DNA of 64,000 bases, from the NCBI GenBank assembly GCA_035968315.1, contig JAVYIN010000003.1, positions 62,001-126,000 of the forward strand, in the 5' to 3' direction. This DNA comes from Nitrospira sp. (GTDB lineage Bacteria > Nitrospirota > Nitrospiria > Nitrospirales > Nitrospiraceae). The notes under the pieces were generated by a model that worked only from the letters and a program-made list of their open reading frames with translations, ran no database searches and was not told the origin of the DNA. Within the stretch, counting starts at the first letter, position 1; every line of letters starts with the position of its first letter. Position numbers and translations under genes: made by a program. Below are positions 24,601 through 33,898 of this stretch, piece after piece.

Positions 24601-25368
24601 TCATTTTCGTTGAGCCACTTCCGGAATTCCTTCAATGAGATCCGCCACAATCGAGCCGACGATCACCTTGGCCTTCATGCGCACCGGAATACGCCGGGCA
24701 TCCGTCGTAAACCAGACCCGAATATTGCCCTGATTCAGAAAAATTCCCTGAAACGGCATGATCACAAGCACTTGAGCCGTTTCCAGCTTGCCCCACGGCC
24801 CTTCGGCCATCTCTATGTTTTCGACGCGGACATCGATCTGGCGGACCTTCTTATCGTGGTACACATTCAACGCCATTGAGGCCCCTTGCTTGAACGGTAA
24901 CTGGCTGCGCACGTAATAGAGGCAAGAAATCAGGTCCTGGGTCCCGGCTGGAATCGGCACCGTTTCAGTAGTGCCCCCTCGCACGGCAGTCACGGTATGG
25001 TCCTGCTGATGAAACGTATATTCGATATCTTCCTTCTTTTTCCCTTCCCGCCTGCGAAAGGTCATATGTTCCGGAAGAAAGGCGGTCAGATCGGTTACCG
25101 ACTCGACGCGGTTATCGACAGGGAAGAACCGGGTGACCGTGGGACTCGAGACCGCTGTGGTGACAAACTTCCCGACCATCCGATCGTTCCCCTCGTCTCC
25201 CATCTGTACGGCCATTACCGCCGTTCCCGCGCTGATATTCAGGAAGGAAATGTCATAGGTCAGCCGCTCGCCGATCTGAAAAGGCCGTGTGGCATCCTCA
25301 GCCGCAAGGCTCCACGCCGGAGCCCCCAGGATGAACAGGCACAGCGAAACGGATAATACGGGTGTCAT
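24601..25368 (-). CDS. DUF3108 periplasmic protein
   Basis: I chose the ATG at 25368, where a normal signal peptide begins (PVLSVSLCLFILGAPAWSLA, residues 3-22); a longer frame to 25551 reads into non-homologous sequence. The mature 230-residue part carries the DUF3108 pattern: FQIGERLTYDISFLNISAGT near the start, VESVTDLTAFLPEHM in the middle, a segment on polymer-like basic residues (RRREGKKKEDIEY), and RVWFTTDARRIPVRMKAKVIVGS near the end. The fold is predicted to be beta-rich and exported. No biochemical function is established. Its position next to phosphomannomutase hints at a cell-envelope link only. Confidence 0.85.
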   Translation of the reverse strand: MTPVLSVSLCLFILGAPAWSLAAEDATRPFQIGERLTYDISFLNISAGTAVMAVQMGDEGNDRMVGKFVTTAVSSPTVTRFFPVDNRVESVTDLTAFLPEHMTFRRREGKKKEDIEYTFHQQDHTVTAVRGGTTETVPIPAGTQDLISCLYYVRSQLPFKQGASMALNVYHDKKVRQIDVRVENIEMAEGPWGKLETAQVLVIMPFQGIFLNQGNIRVWFTTDARRIPVRMKAKVIVGSIVADLIEGIPEVAQRK

Positions 25369-25412
25369 AGGGAAACGGCCCAACGGCCGGTTAAGGAAAG
25401 GACGTATCGGCA

Positions 25413-26819
25413 CTAGCGTTCGACAAACTGTCGCGCGGCAGCCAGCTCCGCTTCCACGATAGCACGAATGGCTGTGAGCTTCGCGGGCGAGAGGGCCTCG
25501 AATCGCAAGACCAACGCCGGTTGAGTATTGGAGGCCCGGATCAGGCCCCATCCGTCGTCGAAGATCGCCCGCACTCCATCAATCGTTACCAACTCCCTCA
25601 CCCGGCGCTGTTCCGGCCCCAGTCCCTGCTGGGACTTCACATGCTCCTCAAACCGGCTGCGGACCCGCTTGACGACATCGAACTTGATTGCATCCGGGAG
25701 ATCGACACGAATTTCAGGGGTGACCGTCGTCTCAGGCAAATCCGCCACCAGCGCGGACAGCGGCATTCTGCGCTTCGCCAGAATTTCCACGAGACGGCAG
25801 GATGCATAGACCGCATCGTCGTAACCGAAATAGCGGTCGGCAAAAAACATATGACCGGACATTTCCCCCGCCAACACGGCCTGTTCTTCCTTCATCTTGG
25901 CTTTGATCAAGGAATGACCGGTTTTCCACATCACCGGACGGCCACCCTGCTTGGCAATGTCGTCGTACAAGCTCTGCGAGGCCTTCACTTCGGAAATGAT
26001 CGTGCTGCCAGGCCGTGCTGCCAGAATATCACGCGAGTAGATCACCATCAGCCGGTCGCCCCAGAGCACATTCCCCTGCTCATCGACTGTGCCGATGCGA
26101 TCGGCATCACCGTCATAGCCGATGCCCACATCCGCCTTGTGATCCTTGACAGCCTGCGTGAGGTCGGCCAAATTTTCCAACACCGTGGGGTCGGGATGGT
26201 GATTGGGAAACCGGCCATCCAAGTCACAATACAGGCCCGTCACCTTGCAACCCAGCAACTCCAGTGCCTGCTTCGCCACCAAGGCGGCAACGCCATTGCC
26301 ACAATCGATCACGACATGGAGATGGCTGGCTTGCACCCCGGCAAAACTCTTCTTGAGATAGGCCAGGTAATCGGGAATGATCGGGTGCTCCGACCGTGTC
26401 CCATTGCCGGACACGAACTCCCCCTTCTCCATCACCCGGCGAAGCGCCTGGATTTCCTCGCCATGAATCGCCTCTTTCCCCACGCAAATCTTGAACCCGT
26501 TGTACTCGGCTGCGTTATGGCTGCCGGTAATCATGATGCCGCCGTCCACCGGCAAGTGAAACAGCGAGAAATAGACCAGCGGTGAAGGGCAGATGCCGAT
26601 ATCAATGACGTTCAACCCTCCGGCCAATAACCCCTTGACCAGCGCCTGATGCAATTGGGGGGAACTCAGACGGCCATCGCGCCCCATACTCACCGTCTTC
26701 ACCCCGCGCCCCTGGACATGCGTGCAGTAGGCCCGCCCAACCAGTTCGGCGATGTCCTCGGTCAGTTCCTGCCCGACAATCCCTCTGAGATCATATTCGC
26801 GAAATAAACCCATCCTCAC
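25413..26819 (-). CDS. manB: Phosphomannomutase/phosphoglucomutase
   Basis: The 468-residue alpha-D-phosphohexomutase interconverts mannose 6-phosphate and mannose 1-phosphate (often also glucose phosphates). It provides the substrate for the ManC enzyme encoded just upstream. The four domains show the phosphoserine loop (IMITGSHNAAEYNGFK, Ser100), the metal loop (GIGYDGDADRIGTVD), the sugar-binding loop (LAGEMSGHMFF) and the C-terminal phosphate-binding loop (GWGLIRASNTQPALVLRFE). The serine loop reads SHNA where most relatives have SHNP. The start is either 26819 or the ATG two codons later. It is separated from manC by about 80 bp containing a small GC-rich inverted repeat. Confidence 0.93.
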   Translation of the reverse strand: MRMGLFREYDLRGIVGQELTEDIAELVGRAYCTHVQGRGVKTVSMGRDGRLSSPQLHQALVKGLLAGGLNVIDIGICPSPLVYFSLFHLPVDGGIMITGSHNAAEYNGFKICVGKEAIHGEEIQALRRVMEKGEFVSGNGTRSEHPIIPDYLAYLKKSFAGVQASHLHVVIDCGNGVAALVAKQALELLGCKVTGLYCDLDGRFPNHHPDPTVLENLADLTQAVKDHKADVGIGYDGDADRIGTVDEQGNVLWGDRLMVIYSRDILAARPGSTIISEVKASQSLYDDIAKQGGRPVMWKTGHSLIKAKMKEEQAVLAGEMSGHMFFADRYFGYDDAVYASCRLVEILAKRRMPLSALVADLPETTVTPEIRVDLPDAIKFDVVKRVRSRFEEHVKSQQGLGPEQRRVRELVTIDGVRAIFDDGWGLIRASNTQPALVLRFEALSPAKLTAIRAIVEAELAAARQFVER

Positions 26820-26900
26820 TCCTTCTAGGCGAGAGGCTCTGGACGAGAAGCGAGGGGGTCAGCCCCTTGCCTCATGCCTCACACCTCGTGCCAGTCGAAT

Positions 26901-28346
26901 CTAACCCCGCCCATAATCGTCTTTAAACCGGACAATATCGTCTTCGCCCAGATAGGGACCATTCTGCACTTCAATAATGTGCAGCATATCCTGGCCGGGA
27001 TTTTCCAATCGATGCCGGGTTTCGACCGGGATAGCGGTGCTCATCCCCACCTGGAGATCGAACACCTCCTCACCCCTCGTCACCCGTGCCGTTCCGGCAA
27101 TGACCACCCAATGCTCGCTCCGCTGATGATGGAGCTGCAACGACAGCCGCCCACCAGGGTTGACCGTCACCCGTTTGACCTTGAAGCCGGGGCCTTCTTC
27201 TAAAATCGTGTACGATCCCCATGGACGAAAGACCGTCAGATGTTCCAAATGCTCCGGCGCCTGTTGCCGCTTCAGCACTTCCACAATCTTCTTCACATCC
27301 TGCGCGCGAGACTTGGGACAGACCAGCGTGGCATCGGGCGTATCCACGACTACCATGTCCTGCAGCCCGATGGTGGCCACCACCCGCCGATCCGCATAGA
27401 CAATCGACCGTGTACTTTCGAAATCGACCACGCGCCCGGTCATGATATTCCCGGATTGATCCTGCTTGGCGACTTCGTCCAGGCTCCCCCAACTCCCCAC
27501 ATCGGACCAGCGGAACACCACAGGCACGACCGCCGCGTTCGACGACAATTCCATGACCCCGTTATCGATCGAGACCGACAGGGCCTGGCGATAGACTTCA
27601 TCCATCGCCGCCTGGGATGCCCCGGCTGCCTTCAGCGCTCCGAGACGATCCACGACTGCGCCCAACGCAGGCTGATGCCGGCGAATTTCTTCCAGAATCG
27701 CCGCAGCGCGCCAGATGAACATGCCGCTGTTCCAATAATAATTGCCTGCCTTGAGATAGCGAGCCGCTTTCGCGGCATCGGGCTTCTCGACAAACTGCTG
27801 CACGCGGTATCCCGTCAGCTTCCCCTGCTTGCCAAGGATCGCCCGCCCATTGGGCTTAATATAGCCGTAGCCTGTCTCTGGCCTGACCGGTGGAATCCCG
27901 AACGTCACCAGATAGCCCTGCGCCGCAAGTTGCACCGCCAACGACACGGCGGTCTGAAAGTCCCGCTGCCCGGTCACCACATGATCCGCCGGCACGACCA
28001 ACATCACCCCATCAGGATCGCGCCGCAGCACTTCCAGCGCCGCCAGCGCAATGGCCGGTGCCGTATTGCGCCCTTCCGGTTCAAGCACAAACCCCTGCGC
28101 GAGATCGTCCTTCCACTCGACCAGCTGAGTCCGAATCAACTCCGCCTGTGCGCGATTGGTCGAAATCAGCACATGGGAAGCCGGCGCACAGCCGCAGACC
28201 CGCTGCATCGTTTGCTGAATCAGCGTCTGGTCCCCGCCGATCTTGAGCAGCTGCTTGGGGAACAAATGCCGGCTCAATGGCCAAAAGCGGGTCCCGCTCC
28301 CTCCGGCCATGATCACGGGATACAGCCTGTGCTTACTGGCTTTCAT
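26901..28346 (-). CDS. manC: Bifunctional mannose-1-phosphate guanylyltransferase/mannose-6-phosphate isomerase
   Basis: The 481-residue protein makes GDP-mannose from GTP and mannose 1-phosphate. Its C-terminal cupin isomerises fructose 6-phosphate to mannose 6-phosphate. The N-terminal pyrophosphorylase has MAGGSGTRFWPLSR, PKQLLKIGG and the FVEKPDAAKAARYL motif, with EGRNTAPAIALAAL. The type II PMI cupin occupies about residues 360-475 (FRPWGSYTILEEGPGFKVKR, GGRLSLQLHHQRSEHW, IPVETRHRLENPG, IIEVQNGPYLGEDDI). GDP-mannose made here feeds gmd/fcl farther upstream. The start overlaps the stop of the KdsC-like gene (ATGA). Confidence 0.95.
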   Translation of the reverse strand: MKASKHRLYPVIMAGGSGTRFWPLSRHLFPKQLLKIGGDQTLIQQTMQRVCGCAPASHVLISTNRAQAELIRTQLVEWKDDLAQGFVLEPEGRNTAPAIALAALEVLRRDPDGVMLVVPADHVVTGQRDFQTAVSLAVQLAAQGYLVTFGIPPVRPETGYGYIKPNGRAILGKQGKLTGYRVQQFVEKPDAAKAARYLKAGNYYWNSGMFIWRAAAILEEIRRHQPALGAVVDRLGALKAAGASQAAMDEVYRQALSVSIDNGVMELSSNAAVVPVVFRWSDVGSWGSLDEVAKQDQSGNIMTGRVVDFESTRSIVYADRRVVATIGLQDMVVVDTPDATLVCPKSRAQDVKKIVEVLKRQQAPEHLEHLTVFRPWGSYTILEEGPGFKVKRVTVNPGGRLSLQLHHQRSEHWVVIAGTARVTRGEEVFDLQVGMSTAIPVETRHRLENPGQDMLHIIEVQNGPYLGEDDIVRFKDDYGRG

Positions 28347-28912
28347 CGCGCACCCTTCCGCTTCGATTTGGGAATAGGTTCAGAAGAGGTCCGTGCTTGC
28401 AGCAGCAGCTCTGCGATTTCCCGGACGGCCCCCTCTCCACCTTTTTTTTGGCAGATGTAATCGACGGCGTCGCACACCACCGGCATGCCATCGGCCGGCG
28501 TGGCGGAAAACCCGACAGCGCGCAACGACTCCAAGTCGTTGACGTCATCACCGATGTAGGCCACTTGGTTGAGTGACAGGCCATGCCGGCCAGCCATCTC
28601 ACGAATGAGCGTCAGCTTATCCATCACCCCTTGATGCAACTCAGGAATCGCCAGCTTCTCGGCTCGCCGCGCCACGATCTTCGTCCGCTCCTGGGTGACA
28701 ATTGCCGTGATAATACCGGCCTTTTGCAAAAGCTTGATCCCCATCCCGTCGCGCGTATTGAACTTCTTCCACTCATCGCCCGACTCGGCATAGTACATCC
28801 CGGCATCGGTGAGGACCCCATCGACATCCGTGGCAAAAAGCCTGATCGCCCGTAACCGGTCTTGCACCGACTTGCTGCGAACCGACAGTTTTCTTGCTGT
28901 ACGCTTCACCAT
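28343..28912 (-). CDS. KdsC-like HAD phosphatase
   Basis: The 189-residue HAD-superfamily hydrolase resembles 3-deoxy-D-manno-octulosonate 8-phosphate phosphatase. Visible motifs are the nucleophile DVDGVLTDAGMYY (FATDVDGVLTD), the KxF-TRDGMGIKLL segment, TAIVTQERT, and the acidic GDDVNDLESLR. KdsC enzymes release Kdo from Kdo 8-phosphate for LPS; close homologues act on other sugar or neuraminate phosphates. No kdsA, kdsB or kdsD is in the window, so substrate assignment is uncertain. It overlaps manC by 4 bp. An A8 tract lies in the codons for QKKGG (28442-28449 on the plus strand as T8), a possible slippage spot. Confidence 0.82.
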   Translation of the reverse strand: MVKRTARKLSVRSKSVQDRLRAIRLFATDVDGVLTDAGMYYAESGDEWKKFNTRDGMGIKLLQKAGIITAIVTQERTKIVARRAEKLAIPELHQGVMDKLTLIREMAGRHGLSLNQVAYIGDDVNDLESLRAVGFSATPADGMPVVCDAVDYICQKKGGEGAVREIAELLLQARTSSEPIPKSKRKGAR

Positions 28913-29088
28913 CTCGGCCTCATCATAAACACACCGCTAAGGAAGAACCCCTACCTTGATAGTATCTTACCCATCAGTGGAGACTTTACAAAGACAAATA
29001 ACACCAGGCGCAAAGATCCGCCGATCGCCACCCCCAATAGACCCTATGGGCTGAAGAGGGACCGGAAAGGCAGGAGTAGCAGCAATGA

Positions 29089-30981
29089 TCAGGGCACCCG
29101 CTGAGGGAGGGTGGGGGTATAACTCGGGATGCGCACTCGAAGCTGTTGCACCACAGCCTCTTCACTCCACTGGGACAGGTTGATGTCCAACTGCTCGATC
29201 CATTGATCGAGATCGTCCGGCCGTGGGGGGCCCATGGCCCGGTTGATTTTGGCGTGAGCGGTCGGGGCCACCTGCTCCTGTTCGTCGAATAACTCTTCGT
29301 AGAGCTTTTCACCGGGCCGCAAGCCCGTGAACACAATCTCAATATCTTTGCCGGGCACCAACCCGGACAACACGATCATATTTCTGGCCAAATCGACGAT
29401 TCTGATCTGCTCCCCCATATCGAGCACAAACACCTCGCCTCCCTGCCCGAGCACACTGGCTTGCAAGACCAACTGGACCGCTTCGGGAATCGTCATAAAG
29501 AATCGCTTGATCTCCGGATCCGTCACCGTGATCGGGCCGCCTTTGCGAATCTGCTCGGCAAAGAGAGGAACAACACTCCCATTGCTGCCCAAGACATTCC
29601 CAAACCGCACCACCGTGAACTTGGTCTGCCCCACATGATTGAACCCTTGAATCACCTGTTCCGCGATCCGCTTGCTCACGCCCATCACACTGGTGGGATT
29701 CACCGCTTTATCGGTCGAGATCAACACGAACCGATCGACCCCGGCCGCCAGCGCGGCCTCGGCCACCGTGCGCGTGCCCAGCACATTGTTCCGCACCGCT
29801 TCCTTGGGATTCAGCTCCATCAGCGGCACATGCTTATGCGCCGCCGCATGGAACACCAAGTCAGGCCCAGTCTGCTGAAAGACCTCCGTGACCCGTTCGG
29901 CGCTGGTCACATCCCCGATGATGGGCAACACGCCGACATCGGGAAAGGCTGCGCGCAATTCCAGCAACAACGCGTGCAGCGCGTTCTCATAGCGTTCGAA
30001 CAAGACGAGTGAGTCCGGTTTATAGCGGGCAATCTGCCGGCACAACTCCGATCCGATCGACCCTCCCGCCCCGGTGACCAAGACCGTTTTCCCTTCGATG
30101 AGGGGGTGCAACTCCTGCCGGTCCGTTTGAACTGGCTCCCGCTGCAACAGGTCTTCCAGACTCATGGGGCGCACTTGCTGGAGGGACACGGGATCGCCCA
30201 ACAACTGCTTCACATTGGGGAGTATTTTTATCGGCGCAGTGCAGCCTTCGGATGCCGCCAGAATTTTCTGTTTCGTCGCGGTCGACGCAGACGGCAAGGC
30301 CACAATAATCTCATGGGCCCCCAGGCGATCCGCAACCTGTTTGATCTCACCGATCGTGCCGGCCACGGGAATCCCGTGAATCTTCATCTTCCGCTTCACC
30401 GGATCATCATCGATGAATCCGACCGGCCGGCTGTGATAACTGGGATCGGACAACATATCTCTCACGAGCAACTCTCCGGCACGGCCCGCGCCGACAATCA
30501 GGACTCGCCGGGCCGTTGGCGCGATAATTTGCAGCCATTCCCGAAACCAGCGGACAGCCATCCGGATGCCCGCAATGTAGAAACCGCTCAGAAGCCCCGT
30601 CAGGATAATGATCGAACGCGGATACTCGGCGAGTCCGAGAGCCAGGTGAACCACCCCGAAAAACACGGCTGAACTGGCAAGGGACGCCCAAAAAATACGG
30701 CCTAAGTCATGAAGCCCGACATACCGCCACAAGCCGCGTTGAATCCCAAATACCCACAGCCCTGCCCAATAAATCACCAAGACAGCCGGCAGATAGCGCC
30801 ACATCATCCGGTCGAATGGCGCATGAATATCGCCCTCGAACCGCAGTATGAATGCCGTCAGATGCGCCGCCACGATCAACGCCAAATGGGTGGCAACGAC
30901 CAACAGCGATCGGAAGCGCAAGATCAATTGGCCGTACTTTCCCGCCACTCTGTGGAAGAGATGACTGACAATACTTTTCAC
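29089..30981 (-). CDS. Membrane nucleotide-sugar 4,6-dehydratase (PglF/WbpM/FlaA1 type)
   Basis: The 630-residue inner-membrane protein starts with four membrane helices (residues ~20-135), then a CoA-binding-like Rossmann domain (RVLIVGAGRAGELLVRDM, ~160), then an SDR catalytic domain (GKTVLVTGAGGSIGSELCRQ, ~293). The catalytic block reads STDKAVNPTSVMGVSKR, with Met in place of the usual Tyr of YxxxK, a feature of this family. Relatives convert UDP-GlcNAc to 4-keto-6-deoxy sugars for bacillosamine, QuiNAc or FucNAc. The start is GTG and overlaps the stop of the GT4 gene at 30978 (GTGA). It is the terminal gene of the polysaccharide block before the KdsC-like gene. Confidence 0.92.
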   Translation of the reverse strand: MKSIVSHLFHRVAGKYGQLILRFRSLLVVATHLALIVAAHLTAFILRFEGDIHAPFDRMMWRYLPAVLVIYWAGLWVFGIQRGLWRYVGLHDLGRIFWASLASSAVFFGVVHLALGLAEYPRSIIILTGLLSGFYIAGIRMAVRWFREWLQIIAPTARRVLIVGAGRAGELLVRDMLSDPSYHSRPVGFIDDDPVKRKMKIHGIPVAGTIGEIKQVADRLGAHEIIVALPSASTATKQKILAASEGCTAPIKILPNVKQLLGDPVSLQQVRPMSLEDLLQREPVQTDRQELHPLIEGKTVLVTGAGGSIGSELCRQIARYKPDSLVLFERYENALHALLLELRAAFPDVGVLPIIGDVTSAERVTEVFQQTGPDLVFHAAAHKHVPLMELNPKEAVRNNVLGTRTVAEAALAAGVDRFVLISTDKAVNPTSVMGVSKRIAEQVIQGFNHVGQTKFTVVRFGNVLGSNGSVVPLFAEQIRKGGPITVTDPEIKRFFMTIPEAVQLVLQASVLGQGGEVFVLDMGEQIRIVDLARNMIVLSGLVPGKDIEIVFTGLRPGEKLYEELFDEQEQVAPTAHAKINRAMGPPRPDDLDQWIEQLDINLSQWSEEAVVQQLRVRIPSYTPTLPQRVP

Positions 30982-32192
30982 GACACTCCTTGCATCTCTA
31001 AACAGGGCTGCCCCCTCACCCCCTTGCGCCGCAACACGGACCGATAGGCCGACAACGTTTCTTCAGCCGTCTTGTCCCAGGTGAATTGCCGCACCAACGC
31101 GCGCCCCTTTTCAGCCAGCTCCTGCCGTGCCCGGCTGTCCGTCAATGACATCACGGCTTGGGCGATTTCTTTCGGATCACGAGGGTTCGAGAGAAGGAGC
31201 GCTTCTCCGTTTTGTATCAACTCCGCGCTCCCGTTGAAATCCGGCGCACTCATAATGGTCGCAACCCCAGCCGCCATGGCTTCTAAAGGAGCCAGCGGGC
31301 AGGGATCGGCCAATGTCGGCAACACGTACAGGTCTGCGATCGGATACATCCGTTCAATATCCTGAACCAACCCGAGAAACCGAACATCAGACTCCAGATG
31401 GATCTTGGCCGCGAGCTGTTTGTAATAGTCAAGCTTTCCGCCGCCGCCCCCCGCAATCAGCAGCTTACACATCCCGCGCGGGAGCAGTGCCAGCCCTCCC
31501 AACAATGCATCCAGCCCCTTCCGTTTGAACTCGGTCCCCACGAACAACAGCACCAGATCATCGGCGGAGAGGCCCAGCTGGGCACGAATGTCGTGCAACT
31601 CCTGTGGTGAATAGACCCGCTCGATCTTCGGCACATCCACCCCGGTATAGGCCAGTTGAAAATGATCGTCGGAAAGCCCGTAACAGGCTTGCACATTCCG
31701 CTTCACCTTCTCAGCCACGGCAATAATCACTCGTGCGCCCTCATCGGCGAACTGTCTGGCCTCCAGCCACCGCCAGGCGAGCTTGCGAGGACTCAGCGCC
31801 GTGCGCACCCAGTCCAACCGCTGCTGCCAGCGCCCTAATCCTTTGAGTTCCGGAGATTTGAAACAGGGCGACTGAACCGTCATCACATCGAACGTCGGGA
31901 CTTTTTCAAAGGAATGCACCACATCGAATCCGTCATCCACCGCCCGGCGGCAGAAATAAGAAAAAAACAACTGATTCACCCAGGCCGGTTTATGACAAAC
32001 CCTGGGAATTTTGTGAAACGTGATGGGTTCGGAACCGTCAAATATCCACTCATGGGCGAAGACGTGCACATCATGGGCCACCGCCAAACGCCGCACCACT
32101 TCCATCGCGTATTTTTCCGCGCCACCGGTGCGGAGAAAGCGCTTGATCAGGACGGCGATCTTAAGCCTAGGAAGATGGTCCACCTTCGACAT
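30978..32192 (-). CDS. Glycosyltransferase family 4 (WaaG-like)
   Basis: The 404-residue GT-B enzyme has the N-terminal acceptor domain (KIAVLIKRFLRTGGAEKYAMEV) and a C-terminal nucleotide-sugar domain (LLFVGTEFKRKGLDALL, KLLIAGGGGG, and DLYVLPTLADPCPLAPLEAMAAG with the EX7E-type glutamates). This combination with the GGAEK start resembles LPS core glucosyltransferase WaaG (RfaG). It acts at the cytoplasmic face of the inner membrane on lipid-linked or core acceptors. The sugar donor is unknown. It overlaps the following dehydratase gene by 4 bp (GTGA) and starts 3 bp after the upstream methyltransferase gene ends. Confidence 0.9.
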   Translation of the reverse strand: MSKVDHLPRLKIAVLIKRFLRTGGAEKYAMEVVRRLAVAHDVHVFAHEWIFDGSEPITFHKIPRVCHKPAWVNQLFFSYFCRRAVDDGFDVVHSFEKVPTFDVMTVQSPCFKSPELKGLGRWQQRLDWVRTALSPRKLAWRWLEARQFADEGARVIIAVAEKVKRNVQACYGLSDDHFQLAYTGVDVPKIERVYSPQELHDIRAQLGLSADDLVLLFVGTEFKRKGLDALLGGLALLPRGMCKLLIAGGGGGKLDYYKQLAAKIHLESDVRFLGLVQDIERMYPIADLYVLPTLADPCPLAPLEAMAAGVATIMSAPDFNGSAELIQNGEALLLSNPRDPKEIAQAVMSLTDSRARQELAEKGRALVRQFTWDKTAEETLSAYRSVLRRKGVRGQPCLEMQGVS

Positions 32193-32195
32193 TGT

Positions 32196-33077
32196 TTACG
32201 CGGGAACCTTTCTCAATAACACCAGCATGTCATGCCCTTGGCCCAATATCCTCGCCGGAATCGTCAGTATTTCCGCCATAACTTTGAGCACTCGATACGT
32301 GATCCGACCGACTTCGTATGGTTCCGCTAATGAGACCCGACGGGTTGTGCTTTGCTCCACTTGGAATCCACAACGGTCTGCCAATAATCCAACCGATGTG
32401 GGATTATAAAAGCTGATGTGCCCGCCATGCCCCGCCACCTGAAAATATCCCCAACGGGCCCCTACCAAACGGACCGTCCAACTCGCGCCATTGCCCGTTC
32501 CCACCACGAGCACACCATTCGGTCTGAGGATCCGCCACACCTCTTTCAACAACGCGTGCGGATCCGGAAGATGTTCAATGACCTCCATCAAGGTCACCGC
32601 ATCGAAACTCGAATCCGGATAGCGCGCCTCTTGAAGGTACCCCTGAAAGACTTTGAGCCCTGAACCCTGGGCAAACCCAGCAGCTTGTGCCGCCGGCTCA
32701 ACTCCTTCGGCGTCGAACCCATGGTGCAAGGCACTCCTCAGCAGAGCTCCACTGGAACATCCAACATCAAGAAGCCTGAGGGCTCGTCCCGGCTTGGAAC
32801 CAACGAGGGCCGCCACAGTCCCAAACAACTTCGCCGCCCGAGCATCATGCCTGCGCTGCGTGTGCTCAGTCGGGAGCGTTCCTCTCGGCTGATCAAACTC
32901 CTTCATCGAACTGGCAAATGCCAGTGCCGTAATCTGACTGACCAACTGTCCGCACACAAGACACCGGCGCAACGCGCCTTCAGGCAACACAATCGCCGTT
33001 TCCACCAAGTCGCCTTCGCATCCAACCGGGCAACGTTCGATCAACTGCGCACCGACCATACCACCAGCAGTTGTCAT
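32196..33077 (-). CDS. Zinc-ribbon-plus-Rossmann SAM methyltransferase
   Basis: The 293-residue protein has a small N-terminal zinc-ribbon-like region (CPVGCEGDL, then CLVCGQLV, residues ~16-45). A class I methyltransferase fold follows (LRLLDVGCSSGALLRSAL, motif I, ~100; DAVTLMEVIEHLPDPHALL, motif III region; GHISFYNPTSV). This architecture is frequent in polysaccharide loci and is thought to methylate sugars or glycan ends. The acceptor is unknown. Its start overlaps the stop of the GT2 gene upstream (ATGA), so it is co-translated with the glycosyltransferases. Confidence 0.85.
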   Translation of the reverse strand: MTTAGGMVGAQLIERCPVGCEGDLVETAIVLPEGALRRCLVCGQLVSQITALAFASSMKEFDQPRGTLPTEHTQRRHDARAAKLFGTVAALVGSKPGRALRLLDVGCSSGALLRSALHHGFDAEGVEPAAQAAGFAQGSGLKVFQGYLQEARYPDSSFDAVTLMEVIEHLPDPHALLKEVWRILRPNGVLVVGTGNGASWTVRLVGARWGYFQVAGHGGHISFYNPTSVGLLADRCGFQVEQSTTRRVSLAEPYEVGRITYRVLKVMAEILTIPARILGQGHDMLVLLRKVPA

Positions 33078-33898
33078 ATCTCAGCCCCCATCAGATAGCG
33101 GGTAAGCCCCTTGCCCGCCTGTGTGTCCTGCGATCGCAACACGTGCTCCAACCGCGCCCGGTTTTCCTCCAACCCGCTTCGAGCCTGCTCACGGTGCCAT
33201 AAATGAAACACCGGCGCGGCATAACGGGCCGTCTTATGTTTGACGCCGCTTCGCAGCAACCGCACAACCAGATCGGTGTCCTCCAGCCCCCATCCTTCAT
33301 AAGACTCATCGAGTCCGTTGACACGGACCAGATCGCTCCGCCACAGCGAGAGGTTGCAGGTCTTGATGCCCTTCCACCGTTCAGGTTCCCATTTGCGAAA
33401 ACAGCCATCCGGCAAAATGAGCAGCGGCAGAAGCCGATTCACCTCGCGCCTGGCCCACGCCAAACTCCACTGCACCCAGCCCCACTCGTGAATAGGCAGC
33501 CGCCCATCCAGAACCCGCTGCGTCCCTCGCTCGGAGAGCAGCACGCGATTGGCCCCGAGAAAATACCCCGGCTCCGCTAACCGCTTGTGAGCCTGAACAA
33601 ACTGCCGGGATGGCACGCAGTCGCCATCCGTAAAGATAATATAGTCCGCCGTGGTAGCCGCGGCCGCCCGATTGCGAATCGCGGCGGCTCGAAAGCCCCG
33701 ATCCTCCTGCCACACATGCCGGACCGGTCCCTGACTCCGGCGCTGATAATCTTGGATCACCGCCGCGGTCTCGGACGTCGATCCGTCATCGGCGACGACC
33801 AGTTCAAAATCCCGATCGGTTTGCGCCTCATAGCCCGACAGCACTACGGCCAGCGCATCGGGTCGATTGTACGTAGTGACAATCACCGCGGTCTTCAT
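33074..33898 (-). CDS. Glycosyltransferase family 2 (galactosyltransferase-like C-terminus)
   Basis: The ATG at 33898 is chosen because it overlaps the stop of the upstream gene (ATGA); an in-frame extension to 33952 reads back through the end of the neighbouring gene. The 274-residue GT-A enzyme starts KTAVIVTTYNRPDALAVVL. It has the VVADDGSTSETAAVI nucleotide motif, the DXD-like FTDGDCVPSR and a Glyco_transf_7C-like block (DESYEGWGLEDTDLVVRLLR) near residue 195. Relatives add hexoses or hexosamines in LPS and chondroitin-like glycans. Acceptor and donor are unknown. Confidence 0.88.
   Translation of the reverse strand: MKTAVIVTTYNRPDALAVVLSGYEAQTDRDFELVVADDGSTSETAAVIQDYQRRSQGPVRHVWQEDRGFRAAAIRNRAAAATTADYIIFTDGDCVPSRQFVQAHKRLAEPGYFLGANRVLLSERGTQRVLDGRLPIHEWGWVQWSLAWARREVNRLLPLLILPDGCFRKWEPERWKGIKTCNLSLWRSDLVRVNGLDESYEGWGLEDTDLVVRLLRSGVKHKTARYAAPVFHLWHREQARSGLEENRARLEHVLRSQDTQAGKGLTRYLMGAEI

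Noticed and set aside
26850-26870. Small GGGG...CCCC inverted repeat as terminator between manC and manB
   Set aside because: The arms are only about four bases, no T-run follows, and manC and manB lie on the same strand in a likely single transcript.
27240-28460. 406-residue plus-strand ORF opposite manC
   Set aside because: It overlaps a clearly functional bifunctional ManC gene and has no recognisable motif.
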